Positions 33,474 to 41,872 of a DNA stretch of 55,323 bases are shown here, one piece after another. The stretch is taken from contig NZ_RCNR01000030.1 of assembly GCF_009725985.1 (NCBI RefSeq), positions 1 to 55,323 of the forward strand, written 5' to 3'. The notes under the pieces were generated by a model. That model saw nothing but the letters and a program-made list of their open reading frames with translations, had not been told where the DNA came from and ran no database searches. The stretch is from Zobellia amurskyensis. GTDB taxonomy: Bacteria; Bacteroidota; Bacteroidia; Flavobacteriales; Flavobacteriaceae. Numbering within the stretch: position 1 is the first letter of the stretch; each line of letters begins with the position of its first letter. The position numbers and the translations under genes are program-made.

Positions 33474-34811
33474 ATGCCAAAAACCAACCTTCCAAAAGGA
33501 AGTAAAAAACTTTTGAATGCTTGGGCATTCTACGATTGGGCCAACTCAGTTTATAACTTGGTAATTTCGTCTGCTATATTTCCTATATTTTATGGCGCAC
33601 TTACCCTAGTGAAAAATGAAGAAGGCAAAGTTATAAATGATACTGTTCGTTTTTTGGGCGTTGATTTTAATAATGATACTTTAATTAGTTACGTAACGGC
33701 GGCGGCCTTTTTAGTCGTTTCTTTTTTAAGCCCTTTTTTAAGTGGAATAGCTGATTATGTGGGCAACAAGAAAATTTTTATGAAATTCTTTTGCTACCTA
33801 GGGGCGCTCTCGTGTATAGGTTTGTATTGGTTTAGCATGGATTTTTTGTGGTTTGGATTGCTATGCTATTTTACTGCTTTAATAGGATTTTGGTCCAGCT
33901 TGGTTTTTTACAATTCGTATTTGCCTGATATTGCTTTTCCCGAGCAGCAAGATGCCATCAGTGCTAAAGGGTATTCTTTAGGATATATAGGTAGTGTAGT
34001 GCTTCTGATTGTTTGTTTAGCAATGATTTTAAAGTTCGATTCTTTTGGTTTTGAGGATGAATCAACTCCTACACGGCTCTCGTTTGTTTTAACAGGGTTA
34101 TGGTGGATTGCTTTTAGTCAATATAGTTATTACCACTTGCCAAAAGGAAATAAAAAAGAAGCTTTCACCAAAGACATTCTTTTCAATGGTTTTAAAGAAT
34201 TGAAGCTGATTTGGTCAAAAATAAAGACCAATGTGCCATTAAAACGATACTTAGGGGCATTTTTCGTGTATAGTATGGCTGTGCAGACCATTATGCTGAT
34301 AGCTACCTATTTTGGGATAGAAGAACTGGATTGGGGAACCACGGATTCAACTACGGGTCTTATAGTGAGTATTTTGCTAATTCAGATTGTTGCTGTTTTG
34401 GGGGCATTTGTAACTTCACGGTGTTCTGCGCGTTTTGGAAATATTAATACATTGATTGTTCTAAACCTGATTTGGATTTTTATCTGTGTTTTTGCTTATA
34501 CTATTACCACTCCAATGGAGTTTTATATTACTGCTGGGGCAGTGGGTCTTGTAATGGGGGGAATACAATCACTATCAAGGTCAACTTATTCCAAGCTTTT
34601 GCCGGAGGATGCAGTAGACACCACCTCTTATTTTAGTTTTTATGATGTCTCGGAAAAAATAGGAATTGTTATAGGAATGCTTAGCTACGGGTACATTGCT
34701 CAGATAACGGGAAGCATCAGATATTCGATTATTTTTTTAGGCCTGTTTTTTTTAATAGGAATGTTTCTTTTGACACGGGTCAATAAAAAAGCCTCTATAA
34801 AAGAGGCTTAA
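33474..34811 (+). CDS. MFS transporter of the UMF1/Atg22-like family
   Basis: This 445-residue protein has about twelve membrane helices and the family start LNAWAFYDWANSVYNLVI. It also has LSGIADYVGNKKIFMKFF between helices 2 and 3, and GGIQSLSRSTYSKLLPEDAVDTTSYFSFYDVSEKIGI. UMF1/Atg22-like bacterial transporters have no established substrate. The gene may start from its own promoter, since a terminator precedes it. Its last codons contain a hairpin that works as a terminator for the facing GIN gene (34785-34809). Confidence 0.88.
   Translation: MPKTNLPKGSKKLLNAWAFYDWANSVYNLVISSAIFPIFYGALTLVKNEEGKVINDTVRFLGVDFNNDTLISYVTAAAFLVVSFLSPFLSGIADYVGNKKIFMKFFCYLGALSCIGLYWFSMDFLWFGLLCYFTALIGFWSSLVFYNSYLPDIAFPEQQDAISAKGYSLGYIGSVVLLIVCLAMILKFDSFGFEDESTPTRLSFVLTGLWWIAFSQYSYYHLPKGNKKEAFTKDILFNGFKELKLIWSKIKTNVPLKRYLGAFFVYSMAVQTIMLIATYFGIEELDWGTTDSTTGLIVSILLIQIVAVLGAFVTSRCSARFGNINTLIVLNLIWIFICVFAYTITTPMEFYITAGAVGLVMGGIQSLSRSTYSKLLPEDAVDTTSYFSFYDVSEKIGIVIGMLSYGYIAQITGSIRYSIIFLGLFFLIGMFLLTRVNKKASIKEA
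34785..34809 (-). terminator. Terminator for the GIN-domain gene, inside the MFS coding end
   Basis: AAGCCTCT (34789-34796) and AGAGGCTT (34802-34809) form a perfect 8-bp hairpin with a 5-base loop. Read on the minus strand it ends in TTTTTTATT, while the plus strand has no T-tract after it. It spans the last codons and stop of the MFS gene, 35 bases past the GIN stop. Confidence 0.65.
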
Positions 34812-34843
34812 TTAGATGACTGTAGTAATCGCTTTTTGATGTA

Positions 34844-35566
34844 TTATCCTTTTGAAACATCACCCGACCCCGATGTTTTTGTGTCCACTTTTTTAGGATT
34901 TCCGCGGTAGCTTATATCTCCCGAACCAGAAACCCTTGCTTTTAATTTTTCGTTGGCAGTAACTTTAATGTCCGCCGAACCGGAAACCGTAGCTTCTACA
35001 TTATCGGCGTTCAAATCGTACGCCTTAATATCACCGGAACCGGAAATAGTGGCTTCAAAATCATGGGTGTTGCCGCTAAGGTTCATATCTCCCGAACCAG
35101 ACATGGTGGCAACAAGAGTATTGGTATCTACCTCTAAAGTAATATCACCTGAACCTGACATGGAGGTTTTAAACCGAGGTGTTTTTAAAGTAGTGTGTCC
35201 AACAATGTCCCCTGAACCGGATAGGCTTAGCGCATCAATACTTTCTACAGGTACTTTTATTTTAATGCCTCCGTTGTGTAAAGAGGGTTTTAGGTTAACC
35301 CCTTTTTGCACCTTTATGACCAATTTTCCGTCTTCTACCTTGGTAACGATATATTGCAACAAATTCTCCTCCCCTTTAACGGTGAGTTCTCCTTCGGTAC
35401 CTTCAACCAAGTCAATATCAAAAGACCCTGATACCGCAATGGCATCGTAATCACCAACACTACGCTCTGTACTTACAACGTTTCCGTTACCTTTTATGCC
35501 TTTTCCCCACTGTGCGGAGCAAGAAATGACTACCAATGCTAAACTTAATGTTACCCAATTTTTCAT
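34844..35566 (-). CDS. GIN-domain (DUF2807) repeat lipoprotein
   Basis: This 240-residue protein has a lipoprotein signal (VISC, Cys16). It contains eight SGSGD-like repeats (SGSFDI, SGSGDI, SGSGDI, SGSGDM, SGSGDI, SGSADI, SGSGDI, SGSGDV) spaced about 17-25 residues apart, typical of a GIN-domain beta-helix in which each turn carries the Gly-Asp step. The head GIN domain is widespread in Bacteroidota, and its ligand is unknown. It ends the sigma-anti-sigma operon, 33 bases after the DUF4097-like gene. The DNA copies (for example CCTGAACCTGACAT on the plus strand) vary in wobble bases, so the repeat is kept at protein level. Confidence 0.9.
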   Translation of the reverse strand: MKNWVTLSLALVVISCSAQWGKGIKGNGNVVSTERSVGDYDAIAVSGSFDIDLVEGTEGELTVKGEENLLQYIVTKVEDGKLVIKVQKGVNLKPSLHNGGIKIKVPVESIDALSLSGSGDIVGHTTLKTPRFKTSMSGSGDITLEVDTNTLVATMSGSGDMNLSGNTHDFEATISGSGDIKAYDLNADNVEATVSGSADIKVTANEKLKARVSGSGDISYRGNPKKVDTKTSGSGDVSKG

Positions 35567-35599
35567 GACTGTTTGTTTTAATTTGATTTTGATGATGAT

Positions 35600-36691
35600 T
35601 TAATTTTTATAAAATGATACGCCCCCGTAATCACTTGAAATAGAAACGGAATTGTCGCTATTTCCAGAACCGTGATAGCCTTTGTAAAAAGTGCTTGTGT
35701 TTTTTTCTTCGCTTATGTTTATTTCAAAATTATCCTTACCGCTAACCCCTGCATATGATGTTTTTATTTCAAAGTTGAAGTGATAATTTGGATCGTACCC
35801 TATTTTTACTCCAGTGTAATCGGTTCTAAGTTGTATGTTTCCAGCATCTTCAGCCATGTTTTCCACTTTAAGGGAGCCATAGTCCGCTACGATATCCACA
35901 TTGCCATGAACGGTACCTAATTGTACATTTATATAATCTCCTGTTCCTTGTACATTATTAACTTCCCCTATTTCAATTTTGCCATAATTGCTGGAGTATT
36001 CCAGGTTCTCCATCTTTTCTACGGAGCTGTTGGTGTAATCTGTACGAATAATAAGGTTACCTGCTTTTTCGATATTAAACCCAGAATAGTCCGCTGAAAT
36101 ATTACCACTATTAATATACGAAATTGTTGATTTAGAGGTGTAATCAAAATTTAATTGATTGTTTCTCCCGTGAAGTTCGCCAATATCCAATCTGCCATAA
36201 TCGCAGCTTATCTTGGCATGTCCGTCTACTCTGTCAATGCTAATGCTTCCATAATCATTGTCTAAATCAATATTGTTCTTTATGGGGAGTTTAATTGTGT
36301 AGTTGATTTGCATATTTACATTGTTGCTTTTTCCCCAGTTCCATCCCCAACCACTTCTATTGTCGCGAATATTAGTTCTTGCGGAAACCAAACTTCTATC
36401 GGCTTCAAAATCCACAGAAATCTCGTCTAGTTTTTCTTGTGCTTTTTCTTCGCTATTGCTGTTGGTCTTTATATGTACCTCAATAAGAATGCGATTCTCG
36501 TTCCAGGAAATGATGTTCAGATTACCATAGCTATTATCTACTTTTAATAGGGCATCGGCATTCACGTTAAATTCCTTTTTTATCGTCTTTTCTTTACTGT
36601 ACTTGCCTCTAGGTTCTCCTGTGTTTGCCAAGAGCAATACGGGAATCATTATAAAAAATAGGGCAATAGGGTTATATCGTAGTTTTTGCAT
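35600..36691 (-). CDS. DUF4097-like beta-helix envelope protein
   Basis: This 363-residue protein has a signal peptide (residues 1-23). Its body has a run of DY[GTS] or NYG/SYA turns (DNDYGSISI, SCDYGRLDI, NFDYTSKST, SADYSGFNI, RTDYTNSSV, SSNYGKIEI, VADYGSLKV, RTDYTGVKI, SSDYGGVSF), one about every 20 residues. This pattern fits the right-handed beta-helix of DUF4097/adhesin-like families. Its 5' end overlaps the anti-sigma gene by 20 bases. The protein is expected in the periplasm or on the outer membrane. Ligand and function are unknown. Confidence 0.78.
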   Translation of the reverse strand: MQKLRYNPIALFFIMIPVLLLANTGEPRGKYSKEKTIKKEFNVNADALLKVDNSYGNLNIISWNENRILIEVHIKTNSNSEEKAQEKLDEISVDFEADRSLVSARTNIRDNRSGWGWNWGKSNNVNMQINYTIKLPIKNNIDLDNDYGSISIDRVDGHAKISCDYGRLDIGELHGRNNQLNFDYTSKSTISYINSGNISADYSGFNIEKAGNLIIRTDYTNSSVEKMENLEYSSNYGKIEIGEVNNVQGTGDYINVQLGTVHGNVDIVADYGSLKVENMAEDAGNIQLRTDYTGVKIGYDPNYHFNFEIKTSYAGVSGKDNFEINISEEKNTSTFYKGYHGSGNSDNSVSISSDYGGVSFYKN

Positions 36692-37232
36692 TATCGTAAT
36701 TTTTTAAATTCTTTATAGTTTCAATCGTATTGAGAACCTCTTGTAAAAGGTCAATACGGGTTTGAAAATTAGTGATCATAGCGCTTAAAATAAGCTTGCT
36801 GTTGCCTCCATTTACTAGGTCATGTTCCAATTCTGTGTAATTGGTTTCTAATTTTTTAAGCTGTACCATGGTGTCATCAACAATCTTTTTTGTTTCCGGT
36901 GTGCTTTCATTTTTAAGCTCGTTAACCTGTTGTTCAATAAGGCTTGCAAAATAAAATTCGGTACGTGATACTTCAGGTGAAATTTTGTTGACCTGTTGTT
37001 CCAGAGTAGGCTTGGATTGGTAAAGACCATAAGTAACAATACATAAAATGGCAATTGAAGCTGCGATAGATAGTGGTTTCCACCATGGTCTATTTTTTGT
37101 TCGCAAGATTTTAGTGCCTTGTTGTTTATTCAGTTTTTCAAGAAACCGTTGCTCATGACCGTGGGCAGGTGCCTCAAGGTCAAAAGAACCTTCTAGGTTT
37201 TTGAATAGATTGTCTATGTCGTCTTCTTTCAT
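36672..37232 (-). CDS. Putative anti-sigma factor (single membrane segment)
   Basis: This 186-residue protein has a cytoplasmic segment of about 50 residues (MKEDDIDNLFKNLEGSFDLE), one membrane helix (PLSIAASIAILCIVTYGLY, about residues 51-70) and a helical periplasmic region with heptad-like spacing. It starts 1 base after the sigma factor stop. I see no HxxxCxxC zinc motif, so it is not a ZAS-domain anti-sigma factor. Its position and topology support the role by inference. Its helical tail could sense the envelope, perhaps through the two beta-helix proteins encoded next. Confidence 0.72.
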   Translation of the reverse strand: MKEDDIDNLFKNLEGSFDLEAPAHGHEQRFLEKLNKQQGTKILRTKNRPWWKPLSIAASIAILCIVTYGLYQSKPTLEQQVNKISPEVSRTEFYFASLIEQQVNELKNESTPETKKIVDDTMVQLKKLETNYTELEHDLVNGGNSKLILSAMITNFQTRIDLLQEVLNTIETIKNLKNYDNAKTTI

Positions 37233-37233
37233 C

Positions 37234-37788
37234 TTAAGTTTCCATCATTTTATTTCTCAGGCTTTCCTTTGCCCTAGAAATAGTAGTTCTACAATTGGCA
37301 TAACTCATATTCATAATTTCACCTATTTCTTCATAATCGTAACCTTCAACAAGATGTAAGGTCAAAGAAATTCTGTAGGTGTCTTTTAACCGCTTCATGG
37401 TCTCCATCACTTTTTGAGCCTTCGTTTCTGTAAACGCATGTGGGTCGATAACGCCTATTTCATTATCTTCAACCTTGTACAATACATCCTCTATAGCAAC
37501 TTCGTTCTTTTTTTGTTGCTTTCGGTAATGATAGATACTGTTGTTTATTACAATGCGCTTTAACCAAGAGCCAAAAGTTACCTCGCCTTTAAATGTATGC
37601 AGTTTCGTAAACGCGTTCAGAAACGATTCTTGCATGACATCTTCGGCTTCATCGCTCTTTTTTACAATGCGTACGGCCGTATTGTACATGGCCTTGTAAT
37701 AGCGATTGTAAACTTCGAGCTGGGCACTTTGCTTTCCGTCTAGACACATTTGTAATAAAGCGTCAATATGTTCTCTTTCTTGGCTCAA
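37234..37788 (-). CDS. ECF-type sigma factor of the beta-helix operon
   Basis: This 184-residue protein has sigma-2 (YYKAMYNTAVRIVKKSDEAEDVMQESFLNAF, split here into NTAVRIVKKSDEAEDV and QESFLNAF) and sigma-4 (LVEGYDYEEIGEIMNMSYANCRTTISRAKESL) regions. The only in-frame start before the first conserved residues is TTG (37788); an ATG 13 codons downstream would cut family-typical sequence. It is promoter-proximal in a four-gene unit with the putative anti-sigma factor and two envelope repeat proteins. The stimulus is unknown. Confidence 0.88.
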   Translation of the reverse strand: MSQEREHIDALLQMCLDGKQSAQLEVYNRYYKAMYNTAVRIVKKSDEAEDVMQESFLNAFTKLHTFKGEVTFGSWLKRIVINNSIYHYRKQQKKNEVAIEDVLYKVEDNEIGVIDPHAFTETKAQKVMETMKRLKDTYRISLTLHLVEGYDYEEIGEIMNMSYANCRTTISRAKESLRNKMMET

Positions 37789-37983
37789 AAAGTGAAAGGT
37801 TTTCTTAAAGATGACCTAAGATATGGATTGTTACAGTTTGGGGATAAAATAAATGAACGGCATTTATTTGGGTATGGCATAAGAATTGTCAATAATGCAC
37901 CGATAGAAAAGGCGCTATTCTGCATTTTGGCAATGTTTACGGTGCTTTTGATGAATATGATGATAACAGATAACTAAGGGTTT

Positions 37984-37999
37984 TGTCATTAAAATGACA
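37984..37999. promoter_or_regulatory. Dyad next to the lon start codon
   Basis: TGTCATT (37984-37990) and AATGACA (37993-37999) are perfect 7-bp arms with AA between them, ending 2 bases before the lon ATG. It could be an operator, or a hairpin that hides the start codon. A clear TAnnTTTG promoter is not seen in the 213-base spacer with the sigma factor gene. Confidence 0.4.
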
Positions 38000-38001
38000 G
38001 A

Positions 38002-40470
38002 ATGACCGCAAATAATACTATGGGAGATCCTAAATTCACGAATTTTGACAATATGTCGCTACAGTCCATTGATGAAGATGCTGAACTGATACCCCTTTTG
38101 ACCGCAGAAGATGAAGAGGAAATGAATAATGAAGCCTTGCCGGAAACGCTTCCGATACTTCCATTACGGAATACAGTTTTATTCCCGGGTGTCGTAATTC
38201 CGATTACTGCAGGAAGGGATTCATCTATCAACTTAATAAAGGATGCCAATAACGGATCTAAGGTTATTGGTGTTGTTGCCCAAAAGGATAAGGATACCGA
38301 AAACCCAACGGTTGGCGATATAAATGTTTTGGGTACGGTAGCGCGTATTTTAAGAGTGTTAAAAATGCCCGATGGGAACACTACTGTTATTCTACAGGGG
38401 AAAAAGCGTTTTGAAGTAGCAGAAATGCTTACGGAAGAGCCGTATATGACTGCAACGGTTAGGGATACCAATGAAGAAAGACCGAACCAGACTGAACCGG
38501 AATTTTTAGCGATTATAGAGTCTATTAAAGACTTGGCATTAAAAATTATCCGAGACAACCCCAATATTCCTAGTGAGGCCTCTTTTGCTATTAAGAACAT
38601 TCAAAGTAATTCGTTCTTGATCAATTTTGTTTCGTCTAATCTTAATCTTGGTGTTAAGGAGAAACAAGAACTTCTTGAAATTAATAGTTTACAAGAAAGG
38701 GCCCTTGCCACGCTAAAGCACATGAATCTTGAACTTCAGAAATTGGAGTTGAAGAATGACATACAGTCAAAGGTGCGTAATGACATGGATCAGCAGCAGC
38801 GTGAGTATTTCTTGCACCAGCAAATGAAAACCATTCAGGAAGAGTTGGGTGGAGTTTCCCATGATGACGAAATCTTTGAGATGCGCAAGAGGGCAAAAAA
38901 GAAGAAATGGGATGTAAAGGTCAAAGAGCACTTTGATAAAGAGCTGTCCAAAATGCAGCGAATGAATCCGCAAGTGGCAGAATACTCTATCCAAAGAAAT
39001 TATTTAGACCTTTTTCTAGATTTGCCATGGAACGTTTTTTCAAAAGATAAGTTCGATTTAAAACGGGCACAGAGAATATTGGACCGTGATCATTACGGTC
39101 TGGAAGATGTTAAGCGTCGTATTATTGAATATTTGGCGGTTCTTAAGTTGAGAAACGATATGAAGTCTCCAATTCTTTGTTTGTACGGACCTCCGGGAGT
39201 GGGTAAAACATCTTTAGGTAAATCCGTAGCGGAAGCTTTGGGGCGTGAATATGTGAGAATTTCTTTAGGTGGTTTAAGGGATGAGGCAGAAATACGTGGG
39301 CACCGTAAAACATATATTGGAGCTATGCCGGGTAGAATTGTACAAAGCCTTAAAAAGGCGGGTACATCCAACCCAGTTTTTATTCTAGATGAAATAGATA
39401 AGTTGTCTAGTAGTAGCCAGGGCGATCCTTCATCGGCAATGCTAGAGGTTTTGGATCCGGAACAGAACAGTGAGTTTTATGATAATTTTTTGGAAATGGG
39501 GTATGACCTTTCTAAAGTTATGTTCATAGCTACGGCAAATAATCTAGGGACAATTCAGCCTGCGCTTCGCGACAGAATGGAAATCATAAATGTTACCGGC
39601 TATACCATTGAGGAAAAAGTGGAAATTGGAAAAAGACATTTGCTTCCAAAGCAATTAAAAGAACATGGTCTTACTGCTAAGGATTTAACCATAGCCAAAC
39701 CTCAGTTAGAGAAAATAGTTGAAGGTTATACACGAGAGTCGGGAGTAAGGTCCTTAGAAAAGCAGATTGCAAAAATGGTGCGATATGCGGCTAAGAGTAT
39801 TGCTTTTGAAGAGGAGTACGATGTAAAGGTGGTTAATGAAGTTGTTGAAAAGGTCTTAGGCCCTGCTAGATTAGAGCGTGATAAGTACGAGAACAATGAT
39901 GTAGCGGGAGTTGTAACCGGTCTTGCATGGACAAGCGTTGGTGGCGATATACTTTTTATTGAATCTATTTTATCCAAAGGTAAAGGTGCTTTAAATGTTA
40001 CCGGTAATTTAGGTAAGGTCATGAAGGAGTCGGCAACTATTGCTATGGAGTACATTAAATCCAATGCAGATAGATTTGGGATAGATTCGGAAGTATTCGA
40101 TAAATACAATGTGCATATTCACGTGCCGGAAGGTGCTACGCCCAAAGACGGACCTAGTGCCGGAATAACCATGCTAACTTCTTTAGTTTCGTTGTTTACG
40201 CAGAAAAAGGTAAAGAAAAGTTTAGCCATGACCGGAGAGATTACCCTTAGGGGCAAAGTGCTGCCTGTGGGTGGAATCAAGGAGAAAATTCTTGCGGCAA
40301 AACGAGCTAGAATTAAAGAGTTAATTCTTTGTAAAGAGAATGAAAGAGATATTTTAGAGATAAAAAAAGAGTATCTTAAGGGTCTGAAATTTCATTATGT
40401 GACGGACATGCATGAAGTGGTAGATATTGCAATTACAAATCAAAATGTAAAGAACCCTAAAAAGCTCTAA
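38002..40470 (+). CDS. lon: ATP-dependent protease Lon
   Basis: This 822-residue protein has the N-terminal substrate domain ([19 protein letters not shown], about residues 50-70) and a coiled region with [12 protein letters not shown]. The AAA+ module has Walker A GPPGVGKT (residues 396-403), and the C-terminal protease has the Ser719/Lys762 dyad ([10 protein letters not shown] and GGIKEKIL). The length is slightly above E. coli Lon because of an N-terminal extension. It degrades misfolded and regulatory proteins in the cytoplasm. Its TAA overlaps the cmk ATG by one base (TAATG), so the two are co-translated. Confidence 0.96.
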   Translation: MTANNTMGDPKFTNFDNMSLQSIDEDAELIPLLTAEDEEEMNNEALPETLPILPLRNTVLFPGVVIPITAGRDSSINLIKDANNGSKVIGVVAQKDKDTENPTVGDINVLGTVARILRVLKMPDGNTTVILQGKKRFEVAEMLTEEPYMTATVRDTNEERPNQTEPEFLAIIESIKDLALKIIRDNPNIPSEASFAIKNIQSNSFLINFVSSNLNLGVKEKQELLEINSLQERALATLKHMNLELQKLELKNDIQSKVRNDMDQQQREYFLHQQMKTIQEELGGVSHDDEIFEMRKRAKKKKWDVKVKEHFDKELSKMQRMNPQVAEYSIQRNYLDLFLDLPWNVFSKDKFDLKRAQRILDRDHYGLEDVKRRIIEYLAVLKLRNDMKSPILCLYGPPGVGKTSLGKSVAEALGREYVRISLGGLRDEAEIRGHRKTYIGAMPGRIVQSLKKAGTSNPVFILDEIDKLSSSSQGDPSSAMLEVLDPEQNSEFYDNFLEMGYDLSKVMFIATANNLGTIQPALRDRMEIINVTGYTIEEKVEIGKRHLLPKQLKEHGLTAKDLTIAKPQLEKIVEGYTRESGVRSLEKQIAKMVRYAAKSIAFEEEYDVKVVNEVVEKVLGPARLERDKYENNDVAGVVTGLAWTSVGGDILFIESILSKGKGALNVTGNLGKVMKESATIAMEYIKSNADRFGIDSEVFDKYNVHIHVPEGATPKDGPSAGITMLTSLVSLFTQKKVKKSLAMTGEITLRGKVLPVGGIKEKILAAKRARIKELILCKENERDILEIKKEYLKGLKFHYVTDMHEVVDIAITNQNVKNPKKL

Positions 40471-41162
40471 TGTCAAAAATTACAATAGCCATTGACGGTT
40501 TTTCTTCAACAGGAAAAAGTACGTTAGCCAAGCAATTAGCAAAGGAACTTGGGTATGTGTATGTAGATACAGGTGCCATGTACCGCGCTATAACATTGTT
40601 TGCAATGCGTAACAGTTTTATAGGAAATGGAGAAGAACGCCTAGAAGATTTGGTAAAGTTATTGCCAAAAATAAATTTGCGTTTTGTTCCTAATGCGGAG
40701 CTTGGTTTTTCTGAAATGTATTTGAACGATGAAAACGTTGAGAAAGAAATCCGTACCATGCAAGTATCTAAATTTGTTAGTAGAGTTGCTGAAATAGAGC
40801 AAGTGCGCTACAAATTGGTAGAGATGCAGAAGAATATGGGCAAGGAAAAGGGCATTGTTATGGATGGTAGGGATATAGGTACCGTTGTTTTTCCTGATGC
40901 GGAACTCAAGGTGTTTATGACTGCATCGCCTCAGGCAAGAGCTACACGTAGGTATAAAGAATTATTGGATAGAGGAGAGGATGTCTTGTATAAAGATGTT
41001 TTGGAGAATGTTGAAAAGCGTGATTTTATAGATTCGCATCGTGAGTTTTCCCCTCTCAGAAAAGCAAAGGATGCCATTGAGTTTGATAATAGTGATATGG
41101 GTCTAAAAGAACAGTTTGAACGGCTGTTAAGTATAGCTGATCGCTTTATTGAAAAAGTATAA
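40470..41162 (+). CDS. cmk: Cytidylate kinase
   Basis: This 230-residue protein has the P-loop IDGFSSTGKSTLAK (Gly10-Ser17 region), the Asp-rich GYVYVDTGAMYRA block and the NMP-binding GIVMDGRDIGTVVFP. The P-loop GFSSTGKS replaces the usual GPSGSGKS and is a lineage variant. It phosphorylates CMP and dCMP with ATP, feeding RNA, DNA and lipid precursors. The start shares a base with the lon stop, and a symmetrical terminator follows (41164-41197). Confidence 0.93.
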   Translation: MSKITIAIDGFSSTGKSTLAKQLAKELGYVYVDTGAMYRAITLFAMRNSFIGNGEERLEDLVKLLPKINLRFVPNAELGFSEMYLNDENVEKEIRTMQVSKFVSRVAEIEQVRYKLVEMQKNMGKEKGIVMDGRDIGTVVFPDAELKVFMTASPQARATRRYKELLDRGEDVLYKDVLENVEKRDFIDSHREFSPLRKAKDAIEFDNSDMGLKEQFERLLSIADRFIEKV

Positions 41163-41163
41163 A

Positions 41164-41197
41164 AAAAGCCTGCCAAATTTAAATTTGGCAGGCTTTT
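41164..41197. terminator. Bidirectional terminator between cmk and the LysM gene
   Basis: The 34 bases are a perfect palindrome of two 17-base arms, from AAAAGCCTGCC to GGCAGGCTTTT, with an A-tract before and a T-tract after. It serves both converging genes; a physical loop would open a few central bases. Confidence 0.78.
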
Positions 41198-41225
41198 ATG
41201 TTTTAAGTCAGATTCTAAAAATCCC

Positions 41226-41606
41226 TTACAAATTTGGAATGACTAAAACCTGATCAGGTTGAATTACATCCGGGTTGCTCAATATGCCTGTGTTGGCAGA
41301 AAAAATCTGCTTGTACTTCATTGGGTCTCCATAGTATTGTTTTGCAATTTTACTTAAAGATTCACCGCTCTTAACAGTATGTCTGTGGTAAACAGAAGAA
41401 TCAGAAACAGAAATGTTCGCTTTAAGGTCAGAAGGGTTCTCTCCTCCTAGTTGCTTAATTTTATCCCAAAGCAAGTTTTTCTCATATTGGGTTCCAGCTT
41501 CACCTTTTATTTTTAGCACTCCGTTTTCTTCGGAAACGTCTCCATTTTTTATACCCAATTCTTCACCAAGATTTAAAACTTCTTGATATTTTGCTTTAAC
41601 GCTCAT
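41226..41606 (-). CDS. BON-LysM protein (Kbp/YgaU-like)
   Basis: This 126-residue protein has an N-terminal BON-like region (residues 5-58, YQEVLNLGEELGIKNG and NGVLKIKGEAG) and a C-terminal LysM domain (HTVKSGESLSKIAKQYYGDPMKYKQIF, residues 74-124). It has no signal peptide. The order matches Kbp, a K+-binding cytoplasmic protein that needs both domains; the low isoelectric look and size also agree. Its terminator is the shared palindrome with cmk. Its upstream region is shared with the rpsA promoter. Confidence 0.87.
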   Translation of the reverse strand: MSVKAKYQEVLNLGEELGIKNGDVSEENGVLKIKGEAGTQYEKNLLWDKIKQLGGENPSDLKANISVSDSSVYHRHTVKSGESLSKIAKQYYGDPMKYKQIFSANTGILSNPDVIQPDQVLVIPNL

Positions 41607-41720
41607 ACTTAATACTTTTTAATGGTTAATATTTGTGACCCTAAGATAACGATAAAACCACTGTTTTACGTATAAAAAGGTGTAAAAAAAGGTCTCGAAA
41701 GGAATGCTGTAGATAGAAGG

Positions 41721-41751
41721 TTGGTAAACTAATAAAAAAGATGTATTTTTG
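41721..41751 (+). promoter_or_regulatory. Promoter for rpsA
   Basis: TTG (41721-41723), 20 bases, TATTTTTG (41744-41751) is the best consensus match in the window. Transcription should begin near 41755, leaving a leader of about 118 bases; ribosomal protein S1 binds its own mRNA in other bacteria, so the leader may be an autoregulatory target. Confidence 0.72.
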
Positions 41752-41872
41752 CACTCCTTTTTTACAAATTCATCAAGAGCGAAAAGGAAAGATAAAAAAT
41801 TGACAGATAACAACTTCTACGATCATTGTTTAACTCTTGTGACGTCGTGGAATACAAATTTATAATCAGCAA

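Noticed and set aside
34953-35450. A 165-codon open frame with ISPEPD repeats
   Set aside because: It is the reverse shadow of the SGSGD repeats in the GIN-domain gene. The GIN frame has a lipoprotein signal and a real family; the shadow has neither.
38002-38600. A minus-strand open frame of about 200 codons opposite the lon start
   Set aside because: It overlaps the N-terminal domain of Lon, which is a clear family match; the other frame has no recognisable protein.
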